Of a stretch of 64,000 nucleotides of DNA, positions 39,775-48,220 are shown piece after piece. How positions within the stretch are numbered: position 1 is the stretch's first letter; each line of letters starts with the position of its first letter. The notes beneath the pieces are model-generated. The model saw nothing but the letters and a program-made list of their open reading frames with translations. It was not told the origin of the DNA and searched no databases. The DNA lies in the NCBI GenBank assembly GCA_963829585.1, contig CAWHJD010000023.1, positions 62,001 through 126,000 of the forward strand. Reading direction: 5' to 3'. Made by a program: the position numbers and the translations under genes. The DNA comes from Sva-07 sp963829585. GTDB lineage: Bacteria > Actinomycetota > Acidimicrobiia > Acidimicrobiales > Ilumatobacteraceae.

Positions 39775-40978
39775 TTTGGATCTTCCCTTTCGTGCCGTTC
39801 CGTCTCGCCTTCGTCACTGCGTACCACACATCGCCGAGGAAAGGCATCGGATCGCTCCAACGGCCGACCGCCCCGATGCGTCGGCCGGAGAGGCTGCGCA
39901 CCCACGACACGGGGGTGAGGTCGCGGCGCCGCCAGTTCCACAGCGCGGCTTGGAGGTCACGACGAAGGTGGACCCAGACGACACCCGGCGAGGGCGGCCC
40001 GAGTTCCGCCCGAGCGATCCCGGCCAGGTCGCGGTAGAGGGCCATGTGCATCTCGACCCCAGCCGCTTCAGCCATGGCGGAACGACCGGTCGGGCGCCCT
40101 ACGTTGGCTTCGATCGCTGTCAGTTCACCGTTCAGCCTCTTGAATTCGACGTAGCCGAGGCCATAGAAGCCCGTCGACGTCAAGAGCCGAGCGGCCGTTG
40201 CTGCCACCTCGGGATCATCGATCGTGACGGCCGCCGACGCCGTCCCGGTCTCCGGTGGCCACTGTCGGAGCTTCGCCGACACCACCGCCGACTCCACGCG
40301 CCCGGAACGATCGATGTAGCAGTTGCATGTCACGAGCGCCGAGTCCGGTCCGTCGACCCATTCCTGGACCAGTAATCGGTCGGCCCACAGGAGCGCTCGA
40401 CGAACCATGGAATGCACGTCATCGTCGGCATCGATCTTGATCGCCTTCGCCGGCGCCTCAGCCAGCCAGCGGGCCTCCTTCACGGGCGGTTTGACCAGCA
40501 GCGGGGCGCGCAGGCCGGCGAGCGCCTCCGAGAGATCGGACGATCCTGTCACTACTGCAGTTCGCGGGGTCCGAACTCCCGCGGCCGACGCGACCGCAGC
40601 GAACTGTTGCTTGTCGAGCAAGGACTCGAGCGCTGCAAGTGGCGGGTTCGAGAACCGATGGAGCGATCCCAGACGGTCGGCTGCGTGGGCGACGGCGAGC
40701 ACGCTGTGATCCGAACACGGGATCAAGACCGAGCCGGGAGGGACGAGGCCCTCGTCGCACAACGCCGACACGAGCGCCTCCGGAGAGTCTGCGACTTCGA
40801 CGACGCGATCCACGACGCGCGTGCGACACGCCCAATGGTCGGCATGTGTTGCGAGGCCGATGACCTGCACACCGCCGCTCGCCAGAATGCGCGCCACCTG
40901 GAGACCCGTCGCACTGTCGAGGCCGATGACCACTGCCGGCGGCCCAGCAGCAGCAGTTCTCCGGCGAACACGGATCAT
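39767..40978 (-). CDS. ATP-grasp domain protein
   Basis: A 403-residue ATP-grasp enzyme (carboxylate-amine or similar ligase). The N-terminal Rossmann-like part opens with PAVVIGLDSATGLQVARILA. The ATP-grasp core shows LLVKPPVKEARW, LLVQEWVDGPDS, a central GRVESAVVSAKLRQWP strand and the metal-binding end LTAIEANVGRPTGRS with the Glu-x-Asn pattern. I chose the ATG at 40978, which overlaps the upstream stop (TGATG). Such ATP-grasp proteins in surface-polysaccharide clusters can attach an amino acid or acid group to a sugar. The specific substrate cannot be read. Confidence 0.8.
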   Translation of the reverse strand: MIRVRRRTAAAGPPAVVIGLDSATGLQVARILASGGVQVIGLATHADHWACRTRVVDRVVEVADSPEALVSALCDEGLVPPGSVLIPCSDHSVLAVAHAADRLGSLHRFSNPPLAALESLLDKQQFAAVASAAGVRTPRTAVVTGSSDLSEALAGLRAPLLVKPPVKEARWLAEAPAKAIKIDADDDVHSMVRRALLWADRLLVQEWVDGPDSALVTCNCYIDRSGRVESAVVSAKLRQWPPETGTASAAVTIDDPEVAATAARLLTSTGFYGLGYVEFKRLNGELTAIEANVGRPTGRSAMAEAAGVEMHMALYRDLAGIARAELGPPSPGVVWVHLRRDLQAALWNWRRRDLTPVSWVRSLSGRRIGAVGRWSDPMPFLGDVWYAVTKARRNGTKGKIQSG

Positions 40979-42054
40979 CACGCGGCACCCAGCCGACGTG
41001 TGACTTGGTTGAGTCGCCGCACAACAAGGAGTTCGCGGGCCGACGCGACGAGTGAACTCGAACGGTTCGTCGGACGACGTTGCACCAGCGCGCGCAACTT
41101 GTCGAGCAATGCACGGAGCTCGAAGAACCACAGCACTGCATCGTCCTCGGCGCCGTGGCCTGCGAGTAGCGCAGCGCGAAGCTCGGCAACCTCACCGGGC
41201 ATTCTCGGCAGACCTCGCCGGACATATCGACTCGCACCGACCGTCAGCTCGACCAAGAGGTACGCGAGGTCCTCATGCACTGGCACCGTGAACCGCCCAA
41301 GCGAATCGATCACCGTCACACGACCCGCCTCGTCGACGAACACGTTCCTGGGAGCCAGATCCCCATGCCCCAGACCAGTGGAAAGCCCGGACGACGCAAG
41401 CTCCGCCCGGCAGCGCTCGACCAATGCGTCCAACTCGGGAGGCAGTCTTGATCCACGCCCCGCAACGCGCACGGCCTCCACGAGACCGATCACTCCCCCG
41501 ACGAGTTGGTCGGGCGTCGTGTCACGAGGCTCCATGTGCTCGGTCCGCAACCCCTGAAACATCCCGAGCCAGGATCCCAGGTTCGACATGACCTGGGCAG
41601 GAGGAACGAGCAGAGGACCAGCATGTCCTCGCAACAGGCGATCGAACGTCGGGCTGGTGAGTTCACGTGTGACGACCACACCGAGTTCGGGCAGGTATCC
41701 AACCGGTTCGGCCACCCCCCACTTCCCATCGTCGACTCCGCCGAGCCCCTGACACACGGTCGCGAGCGTTCGTTGCTCGTACTCCGCCTTCCGGAGCGGA
41801 TCGTCGACGGGCGCGAACAACCTGCCACCAACGCCGTCGATTGCCGTCGCCCGGGGAACCTTGGCCACGACATCGGCAGACATCTGCCCGGCGGTCAAGC
41901 GCGCCCAGATCAGAGTGGACTGAGCCCGATGGCGTTCGATCCGCACCACGCAATCTCCGGGCTCACGGCCGCCGAGCCACCGTGCCGCATTGGCCGCCAG
42001 CGCTGCAACGACTACATCGGTGTCGACACTGGCCAACGCTTGGTGTTCGTCCAT
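40978..42054 (-). CDS. APH-fold phosphotransferase, catalytic motifs intact
   Basis: A 358-residue protein of the aminoglycoside phosphotransferase / choline kinase superfamily. The catalytic loop LGHGDLAPRNVFVDEAGRV (near residue 230) has the His-Gly-Asp and Asn, followed by the metal-binding Asp in VIDSLGRF. The N-lobe has a plausible ATP lysine in ADVVAKVPRAT. The ATG at 42054 overlaps the upstream stop; longer frames to 42309 would run into that gene. It is one of three APH-like genes in this operon and probably phosphorylates a glycan precursor or lipid carrier rather than an antibiotic. That role is inferred from position. Confidence 0.8.
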   Translation of the reverse strand: MDEHQALASVDTDVVVAALAANAARWLGGREPGDCVVRIERHRAQSTLIWARLTAGQMSADVVAKVPRATAIDGVGGRLFAPVDDPLRKAEYEQRTLATVCQGLGGVDDGKWGVAEPVGYLPELGVVVTRELTSPTFDRLLRGHAGPLLVPPAQVMSNLGSWLGMFQGLRTEHMEPRDTTPDQLVGGVIGLVEAVRVAGRGSRLPPELDALVERCRAELASSGLSTGLGHGDLAPRNVFVDEAGRVTVIDSLGRFTVPVHEDLAYLLVELTVGASRYVRRGLPRMPGEVAELRAALLAGHGAEDDAVLWFFELRALLDKLRALVQRRPTNRSSSLVASARELLVVRRLNQVTRRLGAA

Positions 42055-43127
42055 CACCGCTCCACGACCAGACGTTCCAGAATCATTCCGCGTATTCGAC
42101 GCACAACGAGATCCCGCCGGACTCGCTTGGCCAACTGTATCGGCATGATCGAAGCGGACCCTCGCCCCGTGATCGATGCCCACCGGTCCAGCAGCACGAG
42201 CACTTCGAAAATGCGGCGCTCGCCCTCGGGTGGCGCCGTCGGACCGTACCCATCCAGCGCAGCCTTCGCGAGATCGACTGCCCAGCTCCGCCGGATCGCT
42301 CGAGACCACATCGGCTCCGCCGCGTCCAACTCGAGGTCGACCACCAGACGCGCTAGATCGGCATGTGCCGGACTCAATGCGTCCGCCGATGTGTCGAACA
42401 CCGCCACACCGCCTTCTTCATCGACGAAGACGTTGCTCGCCCGCAGTACCCCGTGGCTCGGTCCGACCGGCAGGTCGGCCGGCAATGACAGCATGGCCTC
42501 CGTGAGTTGCCCGTGCCACCCGGTCGGCACCGCCTCGCCGATCGCAGCGATCATTCGATCAGCGAGGGCCATCACGCTCTCACGACCGTCGAGGTGGGGT
42601 ATTGCGTGATCGAGGGGGTCCGAGGAGTGAAAAGCGCGGACCCACGCGCCCAAGGCGCGTGCTGCGAGCATCGCAGTGTCACTTCGGTCTCCGACCGCCA
42701 TGAGTTCGGCGAGCGTAGGCCGGCTCACCCGACCGAGGACGAGCACCTCGTGATCCGAGAGCGCATCGTCGACCTCGACAGCAAACCACTCGTTCCGCCC
42801 CGAACGTTTCACCATGTTCTCGATGGCCCTCAGGGCCACCGCCTCCTCGGCGAGCCGACGGTCCGGGTTCGAGACCAAGGTGAGACCGTGCACCTCGCCC
42901 GACGCCACGGCGTTTCGATATCGATCGAACGCATGAGGTTTGAGTCGCTTGACGAAGACATCACGTCGCCAACCCGGACCGGCCAGCCTCACATCGAGAT
43001 TCGTGGAGCCACGATGATCTCGTCTGCGCAGCACGTGCGCACTCAGCGGCCCAGGGGCACCCGAAGCAACCGACCGGGCGACCATCCGTTCGAGTACCAA
43101 GGCTTCCTCGGGACGGTCTGCTGTCAC
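42054..43127 (-). CDS. APH-fold protein lacking the catalytic aspartate (likely pseudokinase)
   Basis: A 357-residue paralogue of the gene just downstream. It keeps the N-lobe RDVFVKRLKPHAFDRY with an ATP lysine, the Asn-Val-Phe-Val-Asp-Glu segment and an FDT in place of the metal-binding IDS. However, the catalytic loop reads SHGVLRASNVFVD: the Asp of His-Gly-Asp is Val (codon GTA). GTG start overlaps the sulfotransferase stop (GTGA). With the base missing, phosphotransfer should be weak or absent, so it may be a regulator or partner of the intact APH protein. The gene is otherwise intact, so it is not simply decaying. Confidence 0.75.
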   Translation of the reverse strand: MTADRPEEALVLERMVARSVASGAPGPLSAHVLRRRDHRGSTNLDVRLAGPGWRRDVFVKRLKPHAFDRYRNAVASGEVHGLTLVSNPDRRLAEEAVALRAIENMVKRSGRNEWFAVEVDDALSDHEVLVLGRVSRPTLAELMAVGDRSDTAMLAARALGAWVRAFHSSDPLDHAIPHLDGRESVMALADRMIAAIGEAVPTGWHGQLTEAMLSLPADLPVGPSHGVLRASNVFVDEEGGVAVFDTSADALSPAHADLARLVVDLELDAAEPMWSRAIRRSWAVDLAKAALDGYGPTAPPEGERRIFEVLVLLDRWASITGRGSASIMPIQLAKRVRRDLVVRRIRGMILERLVVER

Positions 43128-44047
43128 GGCACCGTGCTGGGGCGCAGCCAGCTCGGCAACGCTCCAGAGACTCCGTGGCGGTCGAGCAACTCTGCCGTTC
43201 GCTCGACGGACTCGGCGTACTCCGTTGTCAACAGTTCGCGGAAGGCGGGATCGAGTGCGGGAGACGGGCGTCGGTCTTGGTTCACTCGGTAGTACGCCCC
43301 ACGAAGCGCTCTCTTCATCCCGTGGTGCTTCCGGAAGAACCTCTTGGTCGACTCGTTCACACGAAGAGCGAGATGCTGCACCTTGGTGTTCCTGACCTGA
43401 ACCGATTTGTTGTGGACATCCAGGTCGAATCCGTCGATGACGTCAGTGTCGATGTCCAACCACCGACACAACTCGGCAAGCATCGATCGTGAGTCGGATT
43501 GAAGATCGTCGAAGAACACGACCCTCAGGCGCGGACCGAACGCCTCGATCCACTCGGCCATCGGCACATCGTAGAACCCGCCTCGGTACGCGACATACGC
43601 GTTGTTCTCCCGAAGCAGGTCAGCGCCGGATTCCATCATCGAACGCGAGCGAGCGACGTAGCCCTCGAAGTCGAGATCTTGATCGATGCGGAGATGGGAC
43701 CGCACGAACCGATAATGCGACCACAACGCATCGACGGGTTCGCGCAGGCTGATGATGACGCGAGCCTCCGGGAGGGTGTCGGCCATCGCATCAGCGATCG
43801 CCGAGCCTCCGAGGAAGTACCCGGTCGTCGCTTCCATGCGGTATCGCTCACCAGCGGCGTGCGTGAAATGCGACGCATAATCGGCGAGGTCGCCGACAGG
43901 TTGACCATACTTCAGCGGCAGGAAGTAGCCCACCTTCTTGAGCTCGGACGAGCAGATGTCCGGATGCTGCGCCAGATAATTCGCAAGCGACGTCGTTCCG
44001 CCCTTGCGAACGCCGGCGATGATGAGATTGGGCAACATCGAAGTCAC
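43124..44047 (-). CDS. sulfotransferase
   Basis: A 307-residue PAPS-dependent sulfotransferase. The 5'-phosphosulfate loop IIAGVRKGGTTSLANYL is near the N-terminus; the 3'-phosphate-binding strand and loop VIISLREPVDALWSHYRFVR follow at about 100. The GTG at 44047 overlaps the flippase stop; an ATG nine bases downstream is an alternative. Placed between glycan assembly genes, it most likely sulfates the polysaccharide or its precursor in the cytoplasm. The CysD and CysNC genes at 58.7-61.5 kb would supply its donor. It is intact, unlike the relic at 13 kb. Confidence 0.88.
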   Translation of the reverse strand: MTSMLPNLIIAGVRKGGTTSLANYLAQHPDICSSELKKVGYFLPLKYGQPVGDLADYASHFTHAAGERYRMEATTGYFLGGSAIADAMADTLPEARVIISLREPVDALWSHYRFVRSHLRIDQDLDFEGYVARSRSMMESGADLLRENNAYVAYRGGFYDVPMAEWIEAFGPRLRVVFFDDLQSDSRSMLAELCRWLDIDTDVIDGFDLDVHNKSVQVRNTKVQHLALRVNESTKRFFRKHHGMKRALRGAYYRVNQDRRPSPALDPAFRELLTTEYAESVERTAELLDRHGVSGALPSWLRPSTVP

Positions 44048-45597
44048 CGTGCCACCAGAAACCGACCGATGAGCGGTAGGCCGCCAGCCTCCGGATACAC
44101 CTCTCCGATCGAGAGGACATGATGATTTGCCATAAGGACCACCGCCACCGTCACTATACCGAGCGCGAACGAAACCAGCGGCGGAGGCCCGATCAGCGTC
44201 TCGACCGCGAGCAGCAAGCTAGCGCCTCCGGTGACCCATGCATACACCGCGACCTGCGAGGACGGGAACCGGAAGTCATCGATCACACGACCAAGCCCGA
44301 CATGTACGAGCACGTTCTGCAACAGGAGAATGCACGTTGTCGAGACGGCGGCACCCATCGCCCCGAATTGTGAGATCAAGACGATGTTCAACCCCAATGC
44401 CACCACTGAAGTGATCCCGTCGACCGCCACGACGGTCCGAACGTTTCCCGAGGCCTTCAACGTCAACACGTTGAGACCGAGGGCAGAGCTGAAGTAGTAG
44501 CCGAACGCCAAGACGGCAAGGATGTTCGCCGAGGAGGCGAAATCGTCGCCGAACAGAAGTTGCGTCGTCGGGCCGGCCAACGAGAACGTTGCGACGAAGA
44601 TGGGGAAGGTGCCAATTGCCAGCCATGCCGCCGATTGCCAATAGAGATCGCACACGCCGCGTTGGTCGCGACGACCGAACAGGCGCGAGGCCGCGGGAAG
44701 GTAGAGAATGCTGAAGCTCTGAAGCGCCACCACGTTCAACTGGGCGATCGGCAGGACGGCTCGGAAAGCCCCAACCTCGTCAATCGAGTGCATGGCTTCG
44801 AGCAGAATGATGACGATTGTGGCGCGGAGCGCCTGTGCGATGTCGCTCGTGACCATCGGGGTGCCGTACCGAAGCATGTCACCCACCGGATACGAACGCG
44901 AATGCCGCTGTCCGAGCGGATGGCGCTGGAACAGTCGGCGAGCGAACACGACGTAGAGGCCGACGCCGATGATGGCGGTCACCAGGTACGCCGCGGCGAG
45001 CTGCTCCACCGACCCAGCAGTGACGATGATGAACAACACCGAACCCAGCCGGAGCATCGGCGTGACGACATGCCGTCGCCAGAAGATCGCTGTCGGCTTC
45101 GCAATCACAGCGAACAGGTTCGAGAACACGGTATCGAGACCCATGAATGGCGATGCCGCCAACATGATGAGCATCGTGGTGATCGCGGCACTGTCCGAAC
45201 TGAGATCGATGCCGAAGACGTGCAGGCCCACTGCGAGTGCCGCGATGGCGCAGCCGAGGACGAAGACCGTGACGACAGCGACGGCGATCACACCCTGGCC
45301 CCGACCGTAGTCCTCATCGTCGTCGGCCATCGCGAGATAGCGCGAGAGTGCCCGATCCTGGCCGAGGAGGCAGGCACTCGCGCCCAGACTCGCCACCGCC
45401 AACGCATAGGCGAAGATGCCGTAGTCGGACTTTCCCAGGTATCTGACGGTGAATATCTGAACGACGAGGTTGATCGTCATCGAGATGACGCGTCCCACCA
45501 TCATGAGACTGGAACCGCGAAGATGCCCACGTTGTACTGCCACCGCGTTCGACCGGTCGACCTGGTCTCCGTCCGAGGGATTCGGCGGCTCGGTCAT
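44044..45597 (-). CDS. Wzx-type oligosaccharide flippase
   Basis: A 517-residue polytopic protein of the MVF/PST superfamily (MATE-like). It has about 12-14 hydrophobic segments, such as VGRVISMTINLVVQIFTVRY, VIAVAVVTVFVLGCAIAALA, YLVTAIIGVGLYVVF and FALGIVTVAVVLMANHHVL. The N-terminal pattern FTVRYLGKSDYGIFAYALAV is the classical Wzx start. It flips lipid-linked repeat units across the membrane. The ATG at 45597 overlaps the stop of the Wzy-like gene (ATGA), so the two are coupled. Confidence 0.85.
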   Translation of the reverse strand: MTEPPNPSDGDQVDRSNAVAVQRGHLRGSSLMMVGRVISMTINLVVQIFTVRYLGKSDYGIFAYALAVASLGASACLLGQDRALSRYLAMADDDEDYGRGQGVIAVAVVTVFVLGCAIAALAVGLHVFGIDLSSDSAAITTMLIMLAASPFMGLDTVFSNLFAVIAKPTAIFWRRHVVTPMLRLGSVLFIIVTAGSVEQLAAAYLVTAIIGVGLYVVFARRLFQRHPLGQRHSRSYPVGDMLRYGTPMVTSDIAQALRATIVIILLEAMHSIDEVGAFRAVLPIAQLNVVALQSFSILYLPAASRLFGRRDQRGVCDLYWQSAAWLAIGTFPIFVATFSLAGPTTQLLFGDDFASSANILAVLAFGYYFSSALGLNVLTLKASGNVRTVVAVDGITSVVALGLNIVLISQFGAMGAAVSTTCILLLQNVLVHVGLGRVIDDFRFPSSQVAVYAWVTGGASLLLAVETLIGPPPLVSFALGIVTVAVVLMANHHVLSIGEVYPEAGGLPLIGRFLVAR

Positions 45598-47066
45598 GTG
45601 GCGCCTGTCGCGATGAGTTCGTTCGATCGCCCCGAGCGAACCTGCGCTCCAATCCTTCGTCGAGCGACCCTGGCGCCGACATCGCAAATCGCCAGCAACG
45701 TCCAGTAGTACCGGTCGAAGGCCAGGTGAAGGAAGACGCCGCTCGCCAGGTACGCAACGATCGCTCCGACGAGGCCCGCTGTGATGGCGGCCGCCGACGG
45801 GTCGAAGTCACGGAGCGCCCGCCAGGAGCGAGTCAGGCTGACCAACAACATCAGCGGCATCACCATGAACGCGACCAATCCGATGATTCCGAGTTCGGCT
45901 CCGACGCCCAGATAGAGGTTGTGGGGCCGCCGAGCCTCGTCCTTGACGTTGAGCCCGACGCGCTCCGCGTACGGCTCGTAGAGTTCCGGAAATCCGTCAG
46001 GACCGACGCCGAGCAGCAAATGGTCTTCCAACATGTTGAGCGCCGCGAGGTTGGTGGTCACACGGCTCAACGTGGACGAGTCCGTCTCCTCGGCCGCGCG
46101 TTCTGAGAGCCCAGCCTCGACGGTGTTGAAGATTCGATCGCCGTATCCCGGGATGACGAGCACCAACGAGACCACAACAACGGCCAGGAGACCGACCGCT
46201 CGAACCGTGATCAGCCGCATCGCCGTCATGACCACGATGGTGGCTCCAAGGCCCACGACCGCGCCTCGGGAACCCGTCAATGCCACGCCCGCCACGACAG
46301 GAACGAGCAGTCCTGTTGCGAGCAACGGGAATCGGCGACGGCTTCGGACGAGTGCAACACCCATCGGTATGACCACCAGGAGTGACTGCGCGTACCGATT
46401 CTCCTCGCCGATCGATCCTGCAAGCCGCGGCAAGGCTGACTTTCCACTCTCGAGCAGATCAAGGCGGGACGGGCCCACTTGCGCGAATCCGAGGTAGTCG
46501 TTGGCGTAGGTGCCGGTCGTGAACTGGATGATCGACAAGATGCCGAGGAATGCGCATACAAGCAGCAGTGCGAACATCACTCTCTCGAGACCGTCCAGAT
46601 CGTCGATCGCGTTGATCACCAGGAACCACAACAACAACCCCTCGATCACGAACGTGACCACAGCGCCTTGCACCGGCGCAGCATCGAGGGCCGCCAGCGC
46701 CGCGATCATGAGCGCAACGCCGTAGACGAGCAGCGCCCTGAACGTCGCCGTGACCACGATCGGCCGCTGGTGCACCACGACGCGACCCACCACAACTGCC
46801 CCGAGCAACAAATGGGGCAAGAGTCCCAACACGCCCGGCGCACCCAGCTGTTTCGACGCGACAACTCCCGCATTCGCCCAGAGGAGACCGATCGCGATCG
46901 CTGGCGTGAGACCTCCTCGTGGCAGAGCGCCGGCGACAGACAGCCCGGCGAAGACGGCCGCTACGGCCAACAGCTCCAGCGACCCCACCACCATGGCGAC
47001 ACCGAGCGCGAGTCCAGCCGCAGCCAGGAGCCAGCGCGCTCTCTCGGCTTCGGGCAGCCCAGTCAT
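45594..47066 (-). CDS. O-antigen ligase / Wzy-type polymerase
   Basis: A 490-residue membrane protein with about 11 helices and the Wzy_C/O-antigen-ligase pattern. The large extracytoplasmic loop holds SRLDLLESGKSALPRLAGS and ENRYAQSLLVV, the helix after it VALTGSRGAVVGLGATIVVM, and the second loop RRPHNLYLGVGAELGIIGLV with the conserved His. It polymerises flipped repeat units or ligates them to a carrier. ATG at 47066 overlaps the GT2 gene stop. With the Wzx, Wzz-like and sugar transferase genes nearby it completes a Wzx/Wzy pathway. Confidence 0.85.
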   Translation of the reverse strand: MTGLPEAERARWLLAAAGLALGVAMVVGSLELLAVAAVFAGLSVAGALPRGGLTPAIAIGLLWANAGVVASKQLGAPGVLGLLPHLLLGAVVVGRVVVHQRPIVVTATFRALLVYGVALMIAALAALDAAPVQGAVVTFVIEGLLLWFLVINAIDDLDGLERVMFALLLVCAFLGILSIIQFTTGTYANDYLGFAQVGPSRLDLLESGKSALPRLAGSIGEENRYAQSLLVVIPMGVALVRSRRRFPLLATGLLVPVVAGVALTGSRGAVVGLGATIVVMTAMRLITVRAVGLLAVVVVSLVLVIPGYGDRIFNTVEAGLSERAAEETDSSTLSRVTTNLAALNMLEDHLLLGVGPDGFPELYEPYAERVGLNVKDEARRPHNLYLGVGAELGIIGLVAFMVMPLMLLVSLTRSWRALRDFDPSAAAITAGLVGAIVAYLASGVFLHLAFDRYYWTLLAICDVGARVARRRIGAQVRSGRSNELIATGAT

Positions 47067-48220
47067 GCGCGTGGATCCTCGAGCGTCGACCGCTCGGGGG
47101 TCCAAAGATCGATACGGCGGCCGGTGAGGACATTCCAGACCGCATTCAAGGACGCTGCGTTGACGAGCACGAAGAACGCGGGGATCGCGACGACTCGCCG
47201 CTGCGTCCAACGTGCAGGCGAGGCGACCAACCCCGCGGTTCCCACGCCGTAGACAGCAAGCTGGCCGAGCGCCGCCAGGCCATAGATCACTGATCGACGC
47301 CGCAGCGACAGCGAACTCCAGAGAGCGAGGGCCAGCGGGACCACGACGAGTCGCCGGATCACCTTGTGCGAGACGAGTTGCAGAGAATAGAAGCCGCTCA
47401 GGCGAGGGTCGAGCAGTCGGCGCCGAAGGTACACCGATCGAAGCCCACGTGTCATGACGCGAACCTTGCGCCGATACTCGCCTCCGAGCTTGACCGCAGG
47501 AGGCTCGTAGGCAATCGCTCGCGGTTCGAAGACCAGTCGCCGACCGTGTTCTATGACGCCAGTCGAGATGGCGAAGTCATCGGTCACACCGTCTGGTACG
47601 ACGACCGCCAGCTCACGCCGAATCGCGTAGAGGGCTCCGGTCGCCGAGATGACGTTGCCTGCCCGACTCTCTGCCACCTTGAGGAGCCGGTCGAAGCTCC
47701 AATAGGCGCGCTCGCCGCTCGCATCGACGCCATCGTCATAACGCTGGTCGCCAGCGACGCCGCCGACGTCTGGATCTCCGAATGGTGCGACCAAGCGAGT
47801 GATCGCGTCGGTCGCGAGCCGCGAGTTCGCGTCCGTGAACACGAGGATCTCGCCAGTTGCGCGCCCGATTCCACGGTTGAGTGCAGTCGCCTTCCCGCTT
47901 CGGGGCAGTTCGAGCACGGTGACCCGATCGCTGCCGACATCTCGAGCGGACTCGACCGTACGATCGGTCGACCCGTCGGACACGACGACGCAATCGAGGA
48001 GTTCCACCGGATAGTCGAGATCCAGCACGTTTCGCACCTTCGAGGCGATAGCTCGCTCCTCATTGTGCGCCGCGATCACCACCGTGACCGATGGTTGTAA
48101 ACGGTCGTGCGACGTCCAGGGTCGTGGCGCCACGACGGCCCGAACACAGAGCAGCAACGGGAAACCGGCGTAGGCGTAACCGATCGCCCCGATCGAACCC
48201 CAGAAGACCCCTCGCCTCAT
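47063..48220 (-). CDS. membrane-associated GT2 glycosyltransferase
   Basis: A 385-residue GT-A fold family 2 enzyme. An N-terminal hydrophobic segment (VFWGSIGAIGYAYAGFPLLL) is followed by SVTVVIAAHNEERAIASKVR, VVSDGSTDRT, LVFTDANSRL (DxD-like) and later ISATGALYAIRR. The C-terminal third has three or four membrane helices (LVVVPLALALWSSLSL, IYGLAALGQLAVYGVGTAGL, AIPAFFVLVNAASL), as in processive or poly-sugar synthases. It likely adds a sugar at the membrane face. Start and stop overlap neighbours by four bases on both sides. Confidence 0.85.
   Translation of the reverse strand: MRRGVFWGSIGAIGYAYAGFPLLLCVRAVVAPRPWTSHDRLQPSVTVVIAAHNEERAIASKVRNVLDLDYPVELLDCVVVSDGSTDRTVESARDVGSDRVTVLELPRSGKATALNRGIGRATGEILVFTDANSRLATDAITRLVAPFGDPDVGGVAGDQRYDDGVDASGERAYWSFDRLLKVAESRAGNVISATGALYAIRRELAVVVPDGVTDDFAISTGVIEHGRRLVFEPRAIAYEPPAVKLGGEYRRKVRVMTRGLRSVYLRRRLLDPRLSGFYSLQLVSHKVIRRLVVVPLALALWSSLSLRRRSVIYGLAALGQLAVYGVGTAGLVASPARWTQRRVVAIPAFFVLVNAASLNAVWNVLTGRRIDLWTPERSTLEDPRA

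Noticed and set aside
40978..43127. APH-like genes as antibiotic resistance determinants
   Set aside because: They overlap polysaccharide genes on both sides, one lacks the catalytic Asp, and none resembles a specific aminoglycoside enzyme.
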